A DNA stretch of 64,000 bases from NCBI RefSeq assembly GCF_030272615.1, contig NC_081405.1, forward strand, positions 653,130,920-653,194,919. Direction: 5' to 3'. This document shows, one piece after another, positions 12,652 to 25,701 of the stretch. Each line of letters opens with the position of its first letter. Position 1 is the stretch's first letter. Source of the DNA: Cryptomeria japonica (Eukaryota; Streptophyta; Pinopsida; Cupressales; Cupressaceae). The notes under the pieces were generated by a model that was given only the letters and a program-made list of their open reading frames with translations, made no database searches and was not told the origin of the DNA. A program made the translations under genes and the position numbers.

Positions 12652-15600
12652 ATGGTGACTAATGCAAAATTAGCTAAGAAGGTTGAAGATCAGGAAGAGG
12701 AAAATAGGGCACTAAGAGAGAGATTGGATCAATTGGCAATAAAACTAGCAGAAGTAGAAGTCAAAATCGAAGAAGTTCATGATAAGGTTGGAGATTAGGG
12801 TAAAATGGTGGCCATAGAAGATGAGGCTCCCATACCCAACCGTGTCACTAAGAAAGAACCATTACTAAAAGCCTTGAGAGCCATGAGTGGTAAAACCTTA
12901 GAGGGAGTGGCTCTTTTCAGTGGGAAGATGGATCCAGATGCTCTAATAGAGTGGATTGAAGGGATAGAAAACCATTTTGAATGTGATGGGGTGACTGAAT
13001 CACAAAAGGTTAAGGTGGCAAAATAAAGGCTGAGAGAGGCAGCCTTAACTTGGTGGAAGTTCATCCAAGAGGAAAGGGTGAAAAAAGGTAAGCAACCACT
13101 AGCCACCTAGAAATCAATGGTAGCCAAAATCAAAGAAACCTACCTTCCTGAAGACTATGAAATACAACTTCACCGGAAAAGACAAAATTTGAGACAAAAA
13201 GACCTAGATGTCAGTAGCTACACTGAAGAGTTTCAAAAATTGTGCATGAGATCCAGAGTAGTGGAGGATGAGAGCATAAAAGTGGCAAGGTACTTAAATG
13301 GGTTAAGATGGAACATCCAGGAAGAGATGAGCTTGTTATGCCCACAAACAGTACACAAGTGCTATCAATTGGCACTTAAGGTGGAAGACAAAGGTAGGAG
13401 AAAGCAAGAACAAAACAATAGAGGAAGAGGTAGGGGAAGAGATGGTAGAGGCCATAGAGGCAATTTTGGGGGAAAGAGCATAGATCAATGATCCCAAGGA
13501 GAGTCTAAACTTATTGAGCAAAGTGGGGATTCTCAGAGCAAACCCAACTATAGGGGTAGATCTAATGAACCAGGGAGAGGGTCCTACTTCTCAACCATGA
13601 AGTGCTATAACTGCCAAAAGTTGGGCCACCCTGCCTATAGATGCCCAAAGAAGCCTAGCTCATCCTATGGTGGTGAAAAGAGGGTAAACTATGTTCAGGA
13701 AGATGGAGGTAATACCAGAACTTTAGCATTGAACAACTTAGCTTCAGAAGATGGTGAGAGCTTAATGATCAAGATAGTGTTAATGAAGAAGCCACATAGT
13801 ATAGAGGCCTCACAGAGAAGATCATTATTCAGGATTAAGTTTAAAATCATGGGAAAGGTGTGTAAGGTGATCATAGATTCAGGATCCATAGATAACATCA
13901 TATCAGAGGAAGGAGGAAGCAAATTGAAACTACCTAGGATACAACACAAGGAGCCATACAAGGTCACATGGTTAAATAAGGGACAACACATGTTGGTAAA
14001 TGAGAAAGCTTGGGTAGATTTCCACATAGGTGTATATGTAGATAGGATCCTATGTGACATCCTTCCTATGGATGCTTGCCACCTACTATTGGGTAGACCA
14101 TGGCAGTTTGACTGAAAAGCACACCATGATGGGGAAAGAAACTCCTACTCATTTCAAAAAAATGGAGTTACCTATCAGATTCAATCCCTCATTGAAGAAG
14201 GAGAGAGCAGCAAAAAAGTACCTAACATCTTGTTAGTAAATGAGAAAGAGTTCATAAAAACACTAGAATAAGGTGAAGGAGTAGGATTTGCACTCGTAGT
14301 GAAACCCAAGGAAGAAAAGGTAGAAAAGAAAGTTGAGATACCATATGAGGTGCAGCAAATCCTAGATAACTTAAAAGACATAATTAGTGATGGTACACCT
14401 GCAGTCTTACCACCTCCTAGAGCAATTAGTCATCAAATTGACTTCATACCTAGAGCCTCTTTGCCCAATAAGGCAGCCTACAAGATGACCCTTGAACAAA
14501 ACAAAGAGGTAGCAAGACAAATACAAGAACTCTTAGACCAAGGGCTGATTAGGAAAAGCATTAGTCCTTGTGCAGTACCTACAATGTTGGCACCTAAGAA
14601 GGGTGGAACATGGACGCTTTGTACAGATTCTAGAGCCATAAACAAGATCACCATCAGATAGAGATTCCCCATACCCAGGATAGAGGAATTGATGGATTGT
14701 TTGGGGGGTGCATAGAATTTTAGTAAGATTGATTTAAGAGTGGTTACCATCAGATAAGAATCAAGGAGGGTGATGAGTGGAAGACAACTTTCAAAATGAT
14801 CGAGGGTCTCTATGAGTGGCTTGTCATGCCATTTGGACTCTCAAATGCTCCCAGCACATTCATGAGACTCATGAATGAAGTTTTACATGATTTCATAGGA
14901 AAATTTGTTGTTGTTTATTTAGATGATATACTCATTTTCAGTAAGACCAAAGAAGAGCATCTAAAACATTTATCTATTATTTTGAGATAGTTATCTGATG
15001 AACAGTTAACCATTAATCTAGAAAAATGTGATTTCTTGAGGCAAGAATTGGTCCATCTTGGTTTTGTTGTATCAGGAGGCAATTTGAAAATGGATCAAAC
15101 TAAAGTTGCAGTAATAACCAGTTGGCCAACTCCTAAGACAACCAGTGATGTCAGAAGCTTCCATGGTTTGGCACAGTTTTACTAAAAGTTCATCAGGCGA
15201 TTCAGTGAGATTTGTGCTCCAATGTTAGACACCATTAAAGGGGGTGTAAAGGTAAAATTTCAATGGACAAGTGCAGCCAATAAGGGGTTTGAATTATTGA
15301 AAACTAAAGTAGCTACTCAACCAGTGCTCATTTTACCTAGTTTTGACAAACTTTTTACTATTGAATGTGATGCTAGTAATATTGTTGTAGGAGCTGTTTT
15401 AAGTCAACAAAATAGACCAGTTGCATTCTTTAGTGAGAAGTTTAATGATGCAAAGAAAAAGTACTCTTCCTATGATTTAGAACTTTATAGATTAGTAAAA
15501 GCACTTAGGAAATGGAGACACTATCTTCTTCCTAAGGAATTTGTTGTTTACACAGATAATCGGGCACTCAGTTTCTTGAACTCACATGATAAACTGAATC

Positions 15601-17213
15601 ATAGGCATGTTAAATGGGTAGAATACATGCAAGCTTACACTTTTACTCGTAAGCATAAGAAGGGTCAGTTGAATAAAGCAGCAGATACTTTGAGTAGAAG
15701 GTTGTTAACTATTCATGAGATTCATGTTCAGAGCATTGGTATTGATAGTTTCAAAGACATGTAACCTACCGATGATGGTTTTACTGAAGCTTATAAAGTT
15801 TGTCAAGATTTTGCAAATAATTTCCATGGTGCATATGCTGATTTCACTTTGCAAGATGGTTTGTTATTCAGGGGTGGATAGTTATGTGTTCCAAAAGGTT
15901 CTATGAGAGAGAACCTCATTCAAGAGAAGCACAATGGGTGCTTAAGTGGACATTTTGGTCTCAACAAGACCCTAGAGCTAATTCAAATGTTCTATTATTG
16001 GCCTAAGATGTAGAGGGACATTAGGAGGTATGTTGAGCAGTGCTTGGTATGTCAAAAAGAAAAAGGTAATTCATCTAATGTTGGTTTATATCAGCCTCTT
16101 CCCATTCCATATAGGCCTTGGGATTGCATTAGTATGGATTTTGTGGTAGGATTACCTAGAACTCAAGTAGGATTTGATAGCATCTCTGTAGTAGCTGATA
16201 GATTTAGCAAAATGGCTCACTTCATTCCTTGTAAGACAACATATGATGCAAGTCATATTTCTTATTTGTTTTTCAAAGAAGTCGTTAGAATTCATGGTTT
16301 GCCTACTAGCATTGTTTTAGATAGGGATGTTAAGTTTCTTGGTCATTTCTTGAAGACATTGTGGAAGAGATTGGGTACTAATCTCTCTTTTGGTTCAACT
16401 TATCACCCACAAACTAATGGCCAAACTGAAGTTGTGAACAGGTCTCTTGAAAACATGCTTAGGTGCTTGACAAAGGAATATGGGCAGAGTTGGGATCAGC
16501 TCATTCATCAAGCAGAATATGCCTACAATGACAGTGTTAACCAGTCTATAGGTAAAAGTCCATTTGAAGTTGTTTATGGTATGAATATAAGGGGTATAAT
16601 GGAGTTGAGGTATATCACTAACTTGTAGCATAAGAGTGGAACAACATATGACATGGCTCAATCCATGAAGGAGGTTCATGAGCAAGTGCAACAAGCTCTC
16701 CAAGATACCTCTCAAAAAGTCAAGGCAAGAGTGGATGATACAAAGAGAGATGTTCAATTTTCCATAGGTGATTATGTGATAGTTCATTTGAATAAGGCAA
16801 GGCTACAAAAGGGAGTTCCAAGAAAACTTCAGATGAGGAGGATAGGCCCTTGCAAGATCTTGGCTAAGTATGGGTCTAATGCTTACAAAATTGATTTGCC
16901 TACTAATGTTTCTTTGTCCCCCATTTTTAATGTTGCAGATCTGATTGCTTTCAAAGGGTAGCCACCTGAGTAGATTCAAAGAGTTTCAGATGTTTCCAAA
17001 TCCCTTTATGATCTATCTCTCCCTTCTCTTTCTTTTCCCCAAGCAGAACAAGTTCTAATTTCCAAGATTCTCAAGAAGACAAGGAATCACACCTATATGG
17101 AGCATCTAATAAAATGGAAGGATAAGCCTATCTCAGAGGCCACATGGATACCTGAAATTGACTTTCAGAAGTTTGGCATCCTTTCTTCTTTGCTGCCTCA
17201 AGGAGTCACATGA
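12652..17213 (+). pseudogene. GypC gag-pol polyprotein with chromodomain, decayed
   Basis: One long polyprotein that stays in a single frame from the ATG at 12652 to about 14743. A one-base deletion there shifts the rest, which then stays in one frame to the stop at 17211. Visible in order are: a short coiled coil, a Retrotrans_gag domain (about 12830-13300), a CX2CX4HX4C knuckle (13603-13644), a protease with DSG (Asp at 13876), reverse transcriptase with intact YLDD (14916-14927), RNase H near 15360-15720, an integrase HHCC zinc finger (about 15931-16060), an integrase core with D, D and E (16137, 16317, 16428), and a chromodomain (about 17090-17180). More than ten in-frame stops are present. 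Those I could assign, at 13109 and 14113, fit Trp-to-stop and Arg-to-stop transitions. Confidence 0.93.
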
Positions 17214-17223
17214 CTTCTTTGTT

Positions 17224-17235
17224 TTTGGGGGAGTA
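17224..17235 (+). other. Polypurine tract of GypC
   Basis: TTTGGGGGAGTA lies immediately before the 3' LTR start at 17236. Confidence 0.85.
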
Positions 17236-19387
17236 TGGTGCAGGAGCACCTAGTTGAGTAAAACTCCCATTTTTGAGTTTTTAATGCTTTCATGTTTGTA
17301 ATGTCTTGTGTTAGGTTGATAATTTTGTTTTAGGTTGTTATGAGTCATGTGTAGTGGTTTTAATCTCATTTTGGGCTCAAGAGATCAAATTTTACATTTC
17401 AGACTTTGAGTTTACAATTTTTGGCAAAAAAGTACAAAATTGCTAAAAAGGTCTTCTAATGCTTTCAAAAGCATTGAAATATGTTTGATAAGATTTTTTA
17501 GGCATTTCTAAGTTGATTAGACAAGTTGATAAGGCTAGATTGTCAAAAATGCCTTTTTGAGCAAGAAATGTTGTCATTTGGCTAAAAAAGTTGTCAAAGT
17601 TGTCATTTTTGTGTTTTTCTTGCAAAATGTGGTTGTGGAAGCCTCCTATCCATACTGAGCTTGATAACCAACTTGTTGGACTATAAAAACACCTCTCTTT
17701 TCTTTGAAGAAGGTTGGTGATTGTTTAAAGAAGACTTTCTTCAATAAAATCATGAGATAATGGCTTTATGACTGGTTTTTGTATCTTTTAGTGCAATGAT
17801 CGGTACTGTAGCTTCTTAATCCATACTGTACCTTTGGGAAAGTGTGTATAGTACTTTTATATTGTTCTCTAGTTGATTGTTGCATTGGTTTCTTCTGGAA
17901 GTTTGATTGTACAAAATTATTTCCAAACTGTGTGCTCGCTGCCCTGTCAAGGGTTTGAAGTTCCAAAATGACTCCACTTGACTAATCCATGCTTGGGATC
18001 CCACAATATGGATTCAGTCAAGCTGGCACTCATGTATATATTGTACATATGCTTTTTTTTAAGCCAAAATGGTGGTTGGAAGAAGGACTTGAGTGAATAC
18101 TAGGCAAGTATTGATTACTCAGCTAGTAGTGTGTTTAAAACTCAAGATTTGCACCCAAAGTCTAATTTGGAGTGAACAAATACATGAGGCAGAGGTCTAG
18201 ACATATGGACAATGGTGTTTAAGATCACATTTTCTCATTGGTTTAGCTTGATCCTATTAAACTTTATCTTTTTGTAGGCAAATAGTGAGTTCACTATATT
18301 TATGACTTGTATTTGACAAAATGGTCATGGAATGCTTTAAGAGCATAATCCAAGCCTTGAATCATGAAGGCAATGTAATAGGAGGTTTTTCTAATTTTTA
18401 AGATCTCATTGGGGTTCTGTACAAGTTGATACTTCTTGTAAAATAGGTCCAAAAAGTGCAGCAGCAGTCTGACTGGTAAAGGGCAGCAAGTTGACAGTCA
18501 TAGTGACATTTCTCTCCATTTTCAGTTGCTTGCCAAGTGTTTGGCATTATGCTTGTGTTTTAGAGGTAGGGGACACATTTCTAAGATAGATGAAATGACC
18601 TAAGAAGTTCTAGGAACTTGCTTTGATGGACAACAAAGAAAACTAGGTGGACAAGCTTCAAAACCCTCCAAAACCCTACAATTAGGCCACAAATGGTGGA
18701 CAGTCCTCATATTGCCCTAACAGCAGCCTAAACCATGAAAATCAGTTAGTATATACCTCTAAACCATCAACCAAATAAATTTTGTTGGAGGAGAATCCCA
18801 TCATTGGGCAGGGTGAGCAAATTTGGGCCAATTAGGCCTCCATAGGCTAGTAGCCCTTTTCGACAGTTTTGACAAAATTTCAAAATCTGATTTCAAGGAG
18901 GACTTGGGGACTCATGGAATCTTATGATATCTCTCCAAAAACATGAAATTTAGCATCAAATAGGCCTTTGGATAGTGTGTAGTCCCTTTTGAAGGTTTTG
19001 ACCTTTGGTTGGAGTTTGAGTAGCTAAGGGCTGTGAGCCTAAAACCAAACTGTGAGCATCAAACCTTGAAGAAAACTTTTCTGCCCCTACATGTCCATGT
19101 AGAAGACTCCTAATGCATTCTAAAACAATGTGTTGAATGCCAAGGGAATAGGGTTTGAGTATGAGTAGTTGGGTGGAGTGAGAAATTGAAGTAAATAGAG
19201 CATGGGTTTGAGCCATCACCAAGGAGACGAGGTTGTTGGTGGAGACTTGTAGAGAGACCTATCAAGTGTAACTAAACTTGTCATTGCAAACATTAGGAGT
19301 AGACACAAACAACACTTCTTGTTTCCTATTATTGACCTTTGAGTCAAATTGGCCCTTTTGAGCACTTTCCTAGCAATCTCCTTATCA
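17236..19387 (+). repeat. 3' LTR of GypC
   Basis: Starts TGGTGCAGG and ends TTATCA. It pairs along its whole length with 10427-12598, with scattered substitutions and one 20-base difference. Its TATA box TATAAAAA is at 17682-17689. A promoter here would read out into the CopB remnant on the antisense side. Confidence 0.93.
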
Positions 19388-21981
19388 AACACCCATTTGC
19401 AACCAGTAGGCTTTCGTCCTTCAGGAAATGGTACAATATCACATGTATCATTCTTTTTCAAAGATGCTATTTCTTCTTACATATCAATCTTCCAGGATTC
19501 TACATCATACATACCTAATGCCTCTTCTACAGATTTTGGTTAATCAATATTAGTATTCAAAGAAAAAATACATCTCCAATCATCAAGTGAATACCATTCA
19601 GGTGGTTAGCTATGTCTTGTAGACCTTCGAACAAGCTGAGTTGGAGGTTATTCCTCTTGTTTTGAAGATTTAGAGCTAGACAATCTCTCCTCAACTTCTT
19701 GCCTATCCAGGGGTCTTGATTCAACTCTTATAGGTGTAGAAGGAAATTGAATCACATCATCCTTTTTAGTTGGTTCTAGATGCAATGTAACAGAAGGAGA
19801 CTTAATTAGTCTAAAAATAACACTTATAATATGAATTACCTTTTGTGCAATAGGGTCCCAAAGCTCATATCATTTCACACTATAAATATACCCGATGGAG
19901 ATACATTTCATAGCCTTGTTCTCCAACTTTGTATGCTTCTCCTTTGGCACATGTGCATATTCCTCACAACCAAAAACTCTAAGATGTCTCAATGAAGGCT
20001 TGTGACCCGACCATGCTTCCATGGGCATTTTATCAACAAGGGTTGATGTAGGAGACATGTTAATTAGGTAGAAAGTAGTGGCAACAACTTCAACCCAAAA
20101 CTTTTGTTCTAGATCAACACCATTCAACATACTCCCAGGCTTCTCCATCAGTGTCTTGTTCATTCTTTCTGCAACTCCATTCTACTGTAAAGAATATAGA
20201 GTTGTCTTTTGTCTATTAATGTCACAATATTTATATAATCTATCAAAATCATTAGAGCAAAATTCACCGCCATTATCAGTCCTCAAACATTTAATTTTCT
20301 TTCCAGTCTGCAACTCAACCATTGCTTTAAATTCTTTAAATCGATTGAAAACTATAGATTTACTCTTTAGAAAATATACCCATGTCCTTCTACTAAAATA
20401 ATCAATAAATGAAACATAATATGCGGATTTTCCAATTGGAGGAACATCTACACGATCATACACATCAGAATAAATAAGATCCAAAACACCACAAGTTTTA
20501 TGAGAACTCGAGTAAAACTGAACGCTGTTTGGTTTTCTATAAATGCAATGCTGACAAAAATCAAAGTCAAGATTACAATCATTCAAACCTTCAACAAGGT
20601 TATTATTTTTCAAGTTCCTTAGACCCTTTTCTCCAATGTGGCCAAGCCTCTAGTACCATAACATAGTCTTCTCTGCAGGTAACTTTGCTTTATAAGAAAG
20701 AGCACCCTTAGGTACCCAAAAGCCATTTCCATCTACTGAAGATGAAACCCTCAAGTCTTCCACAGATTTACTTTTTACAAAAGTACTATTACACTCAACA
20801 ATGTATGTGTCTAGCTTATACAAAGTACCAAACTTGACACCTCTAGCAATTACCATCACACCCTTAATCATCTTACATCTTGCTTTAGAAAAGACTAGCT
20901 GCACTCTCACATCTATTGGTTTGTTCACAAATAACAAATTTTGTTTTAAACCAGCGATATACAACACATCATTAATCTTTTTATTCTACCATCAGAAAAC
21001 TTGATTCTAACTTTACCTCAACCAACAATGTCTAAATGTGAATCATCACCCAAGTACACCTTACCTCCATTAAATTCTTCATATTCAGAAAACCAATCTC
21101 TATTGGCAGTCATATGAAAAGATGCATCTAAGTTAATTAACTAGGCATCATTACCTGCATGAGTCGCCAAAGCTGTAATAAATGCATCACCATCTTCCTT
21201 CTTGGACTCAGAATCATAATCAATCTTCTTCTTTTCTTCTTTGCAGTCCTTACAAATGTGACCTCATTTACCACAATTCTAACAAATGACTTTGGACTTT
21301 CCAAGAGATTTCAATCTCCCTCTCGATTTGGACTTATCATGCTTCTCATACTTCTTGCCTTTCTCCTTAGGTCTTCCATGAATAGTTAGGGCTTCCTTCA
21401 AACTATGGGATACCTTTCTTCACATCTCTTCACCAAGCAGGGCTCCCACCACATCTTCAAACTTCAAAACAACAAAAGTACTACTGATTGCCATAACAAG
21501 AGAATCCCATGAATCAAGCAAAGAACAAAGAAAGATCTGGCATTTCTCCTCTTTGTTCATCTCAACATCGATAGATAATAATTGAGTCACCAACATATTG
21601 AATGCTTCTAGGTGGTCTACAACTCATCCACCCTCTTCCATCTTTAAAGAATACAATTTCTTCCTCAAGAAAATATGGTTTAATAAATATTTCACTTGAT
21701 ACATTTCACCAAGCTTAGTCCATAGCTTCTTTGTAGTGTTTTATGTGTGGACATTGATCAGAATATAGTTTGCCAAGCACACTATGATTAGACCCTTGGA
21801 TTTTTCAGGCCATAATATTGTACTGAGCCACCACAGTTGGATTTGAGGGCCTTTGGACATTCAGATCAAAAGCATCCCATAGATCTTGATCTATTAGTAA
21901 ATCTTTCATCTTCAACTTCCACATCTCAAAATTTATTCCATTATATTTTTCCACCTCTATTTTCCCTGACGAACTTGTCAT
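19388..21981 (-). pseudogene. CopB gag, protease, integrase and start of reverse transcriptase
   Basis: N-terminal part of CopB gag-pol, starting at the ATG at 21979-21981. The gag opens with the KYNG...W-LKMKDLL pattern usual in copia gag. A zinc knuckle CX2CX4HX4C is recognisable at about 21246-21290 but holds stop codons. At the protease site (about 21128-21145), ASFHM is preceded by a lone Asp and the usual Ser-Gly appears deleted. A GAG-pre-integrase segment lies near 20600, and an integrase core with its acidic residues at about 20480-20170. The frame ends in the reverse transcriptase motif KPTGCKWVF, where GypC is inserted. Many stops make it inactive. Confidence 0.88.
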
Positions 21982-22088
21982 CTGAAAATTCCTACAACAA
22001 GATCAAAAAGTATCTTTTGCAAAAGATCCCACTCAAATCTGGATTAGTTCATAAAACCCAACCCACAACTAAAACCCAAGGTGATCAA

Positions 22089-22100
22089 GCTTTGATACCA
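22089..22100 (-). other. Primer-binding site of CopB
   Basis: On the minus strand TGGTATCAAAGC, a variant of the initiator-Met primer-binding site, two bases from the 5' LTR. Confidence 0.85.
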
Positions 22101-22102
22101 CT

Positions 22103-22968
22103 TGTAAGGAAGTTAAGTAGTGGAACACCTTCCTACACTAACCTTGAGAGTAGGGTAATGTAAAAGCTTTTACAGATCATCACAACAGTTATAGAAAACA
22201 TAAATAGATACAATTACATTCAAACCATAACACAGTGATTTACATAGGGAAAACCCTTTTGGGAGAAAAACCCCACACTCCAAACGCCACCCAATATATT
22301 ATTCTGCAATAAAAAATAGATTACAATATACTTGCAAAGAAAGCTCTTCACAGGAGTAGCACTAATAAAAAATTTAGAGGTAACTCAATAGCTATAAGAC
22401 TCTTATATACAACCTCTATCTCACGCACCTCATATATAGGAGATGCAATACAAGAAACCGTCAAACGGTATTACAAAACCATGGGCTAAAACCACCCAAT
22501 AAGGTGTAGCCGACCTTATCTCCCTTCTAGATGCCCTATGACGTGTCCTCCCTTTTTACAACTGATTTATGTGTCCAATGTAATTTATATTTCCTATTTT
22601 AGGAGTACAAACTTCCGAAGGCCATAACTTGAGAATCATGTGTCCTATTGACGAATCGTTTGAAGTGTTGGAAAGCTTACAAAGTTCTCTATTGCCTCAT
22701 AAAATGCTACACCATTTATGCCCACTTTTCACAACATTTTGGGGCCTCTAAAGTCATCAAAAACAAATTTAAACATTTCATTAGACCCCTCCAAAATAGA
22801 AAATTTAATATCTTCAAAAATAGCTATGATCTTCTAACTTTACCGGAATGCTTATTTAGCCAACCAGAAGCTTCATGAAGAATTTCGCACCATTTTGTGC
22901 CCAAATAAAAAATTACTATAAATAGTAACCACATGTAAATGCAAGATTGAGAAACCATTTTCCCAACA
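22103..22968 (-). repeat. 5' LTR of CopB
   Basis: Partner of 8082-8953, from TGTAAGGAAG to CCCAACA on the plus strand. The TATA-like ATATATAG is at 22432-22439, matching the other copy. Confidence 0.9.
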
Positions 22969-22973
22969 TGGGG

Positions 22974-23375
22974 GTGTAATGGGTCCTCCTCGATGGGATG
23001 GTGAGGGTGGTGGTGGGGGTGGTACCACGACATCTGGAGCAAGTGGTATTTAAGGTGTCCTTTGCATTATAACTTTTTATTACTATACTGATACTTGGAT
23101 GCCTCTTGGTAGCTGATATTTTTGACATCATTGTATTCTGATACATGTGTACTTTATTTTGATGAGATATATATGATGAGATCTTAGTTTTGGCTATGAT
23201 GATATGGTATGCATGTGTGTGATGACATGATTTGTTTTATGCATGCTAATGACATGATTTGATATGTGGATACTAACATGTGGATGCATTTTATATCTGA
23301 TGTATGTGATGAGGTTGATTATATCTATATGTATGATGTTGATATGATGATATTGACATGTGGATGCTAATAAAC
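22974..23375. other. Spacer: G-rich patch and TGATGA-rich sequence
   Basis: A G-rich patch at 22985-23025 (runs of GGTGG and GGGGG) is followed by sequence dominated by GATGATATG and ATGTGGATGC words. The same style resumes after 44347, so NonA-2 was inserted into this low-complexity tract. I see no gene. Confidence 0.6.
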
Positions 23376-24439
23376 TTATAAGGTACTGAGAGGGGGGTGA
23401 ATCAGTGCAAGGAAAAATAATAACACAAATATGATCACCACTTTAAATAACTTAAAGCTTAATAAACATAAGAGAAATATCACCACATAAGCTAAAACCC
23501 AATGTATTAAGCTCCACATAACACAAATATTTATACGTGGAAACCCATACGGGAAAAACCACAATGGGAGTTAGTACCATAAGATTCACTATCTGTAGAA
23601 TATAAATATTTGACCGGTTAAGGTCATACAAACAAGCCTAGTTAGGAGCAGACCCTATTAGGAGTCACCTAGATAAGGGATTTACCTCCACCATTTTAAA
23701 AGATTTTCCTTGTTAGGAGCAACCTCACAAGAGGATTTAGACTCAAGTTAATGAGCTACCCTGTTAGGGGATTTACAATTTCAAGCCTGTTAGGACCTAC
23801 TCGGTTAAGGGATTTGACTGCTGCAGCTGTTAGGAAAACAATAGTAAAATGATTTGCATGTAGCACCTTTGTCCTTGATAAGATCCACTTCAGTTTCCTT
23901 CAACGACTAATCAATATAGAGCTTCTCAGATTACCGCACAATCAAACTCTCAATATTCTCTTTTGATCTCATGCTTTATCTCATAACTCATCACACTTTA
24001 CTTATGTTGGCCACTAACATAACAATTTAAAACTAAAACATAATCATTACTAGTTTACTGATCTTAGTGACTTTGTTCTACTGGTTAGTTGTTCTTCATG
24101 ATTGACTGCTCTGTACATCATAAATCGCTCATCCTGTTGAATCTACCATTGCAGTGTGAAACATAGCTACCTAATACAATCTCCAATACTCCTATAGATC
24201 CGCATCTCGTAACTCTTCATCAATTGATCATACCAGTTGCTGGAACACAACTATGTTCTTATTTAACGGTTGAAGTCCTATTTGCTGGTTCACTGATAAA
24301 GTTATCTCCTCTACCAGTTATGCTTTACCAGTTGGCCTAAAAGACTTAGATGACTATCAAAACATATTTTCCATCAATAACAATATAAAACAAGTCATCA
24401 ATCAACCTATTACATCAAAAAATCATCATCAAGCCAACA
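23376..24439 (-). repeat. 3' LTR of NonA-2
   Basis: The inner end at 24439 (GCCAACA on the plus strand, TGTTGGC on the minus strand) is clear, because it is followed by a polypurine tract and is repeated at 44341-44347. The outer edge is approximate. The G-tract with TGAATCAGT near 23395, the TACGTGGAAACCC block near 23535, and repeated TGTTAGGA/AGGATTT motifs (23600-23830) are shared with the other copia-type LTRs. Confidence 0.75.
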
Positions 24440-24452
24440 ATCTCCCCCTTTG
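24440..24452 (-). other. Polypurine tract of NonA-2
   Basis: Minus-strand CAAAGGGGGAGAT directly precedes the 3' LTR. Confidence 0.75.
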
Positions 24453-24526
24453 GCATTGATGGCAACACCTAGGAAATGTTTTGTCTAAGTTTGCAATACA
24501 AAAAGTGACTCAACTCATGACACATA

Positions 24527-25701
24527 TGTTAGGCCCAATATGGAAAGCTAATTTACTAAGAGGGGAGGGGTGAATCAGTACTCCAAAACTTTTCTTCAAT
24601 AATAACCTTACTGTTATGCATAAACAGAATAGTGCAGTAACATAAAATAAAGTTAAAACAAACAAATAACAATCATACATGATTCACTCCATAACACATA
24701 TATTTTGGTTACGCAGAAGCTCTTGGTTAGAGAGAAAAACTGTGGTGGGGATGGTACCCACAACTTCACTACTGCAATAATAAAGATTGCTCGGTTAGAG
24801 CTACATTTAGCTATTTCTAATAGCTTACCCTGTTAGGAGTATCAAGATCTGTTAGATCTACCTTACTAAAGGATTTTACAACACTATATAAATGTTGCAC
24901 CTGGTTAGAGGATTTACAATTTATAGACTTGGTTAGAGTCTTTTACCCTGTTAAAGGTTTCTCTTACAACTTCACAATTTTACAATAAAATCATTACAAA
25001 TATCTGCAACTTTACATCTGAAATGCTATAGCAGGTTCTATGTGCTCAGAATAAGATTACCTAGCTTGTAGCATACCTCGGTAACCCATATTGTAACTCG
25101 GTAAACCCTTCTGTTTACTCTATTCTTCGACTATTCACTGATAACCTTCTCGGTGACCTCTTTGTGTCTCTGTAACAGTCTTCCTTCATGCATACACACA
25201 CATATCTCACATTAGTCTTGTTTCTAACCCTAAAATCATGTTGTATAAATAGTTCTCTTACAATAGTGATCTAAATCATTGCTTCAATCTTACAAAAAGA
25301 TTCTTCAAATGAATAAATAAACAAAATATTTCATTGGTCAGATTGACCTTGTAATCATACACAATCTCCTAGTGCAATTTCCAATATAAAATGGTTAGAT
25401 GTGCCTCGATCTTGTAACACATTTTCATGTGCATGACTAGGTTCAATGTATCTGGTAAAACATTTCACTCAGTGAATATGAACTCGGTGAGTTAACTTTA
25501 CTGCTCAGTAGCCATGAAACATTACTTGATAAACAGCTCAGTGAATACTGCGTTCTATGACTGCTTTCTTCTATAACCAACTAGACTATTCATATCCACT
25601 TCTCTGTGTGTACTGACTGCATGATTCGGTAAGACTAACCGACTAAAATATATAGTATGACTTTGGATATGAAACTAATGGCAATTTGATAAGTAGTAAC
25701 A
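24527..25701 (-). repeat. 3' LTR of NonA-1
   Basis: On the plus strand from TGTTAGGCCC to AGTAGTAACA. It is collinear with 31387-32561 and has the same length, with only scattered differences. The G-tract plus TGAATCAGT (about 24560-24580) and the repeated GGTTAGAG/TGTTAGGAG/AAGGATTT motifs (24720-24960) are shared with related LTRs. Confidence 0.95.

Larger units (their letters stand above)
10427..19387 (+). mobile_element. GypC: complete Ty3/gypsy chromovirus nested in CopB
   Basis: A 9.0-kb plus-strand gypsy element with two LTRs of about 2.16 kb, an initiator-Met primer-binding site, gag-pol ending in a chromodomain, and a polypurine tract. The exact target duplication AACAC lies at 10422-10426 and 19388-19392, inside the CopB reverse transcriptase codons. 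Pol order is protease, reverse transcriptase, RNase H, integrase, as expected for Ty3/gypsy. The C-terminal chromodomain places it among the chromoviruses. The exact clade was not determined. Confidence 0.95.
8082..22968 (-). mobile_element. CopB: full-length Ty1/copia element split by a gypsy insertion
   Basis: Minus-strand copia element with two LTRs of 872 and 866 bases, a primer-binding site and a polypurine tract. Gag-pol is split into two pieces by GypC. The flanking five bases are CGGGG on the left (8077-8081) and TGGGG on the right (22969-22973). They match except for one C/T difference, which fits a 5-bp target duplication with a later transition. Removing GypC leaves about 5.9 kb, a normal copia size. 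Confidence 0.9.

Noticed and set aside
22981-23052. Gly-rich coding end (GGGGGGGTT) read on the plus strand
   Set aside because: The frame is short, has no upstream continuation across CopB that I can support, and matches low-complexity G-rich DNA.
25250-25260. TATAAATAG on the plus strand within the NonA-1 3' LTR (also in the 5' LTR near 32104)
   Set aside because: It points opposite to the element's transcription. It is kept in both LTRs simply because they are copies. No evidence for an antisense promoter.
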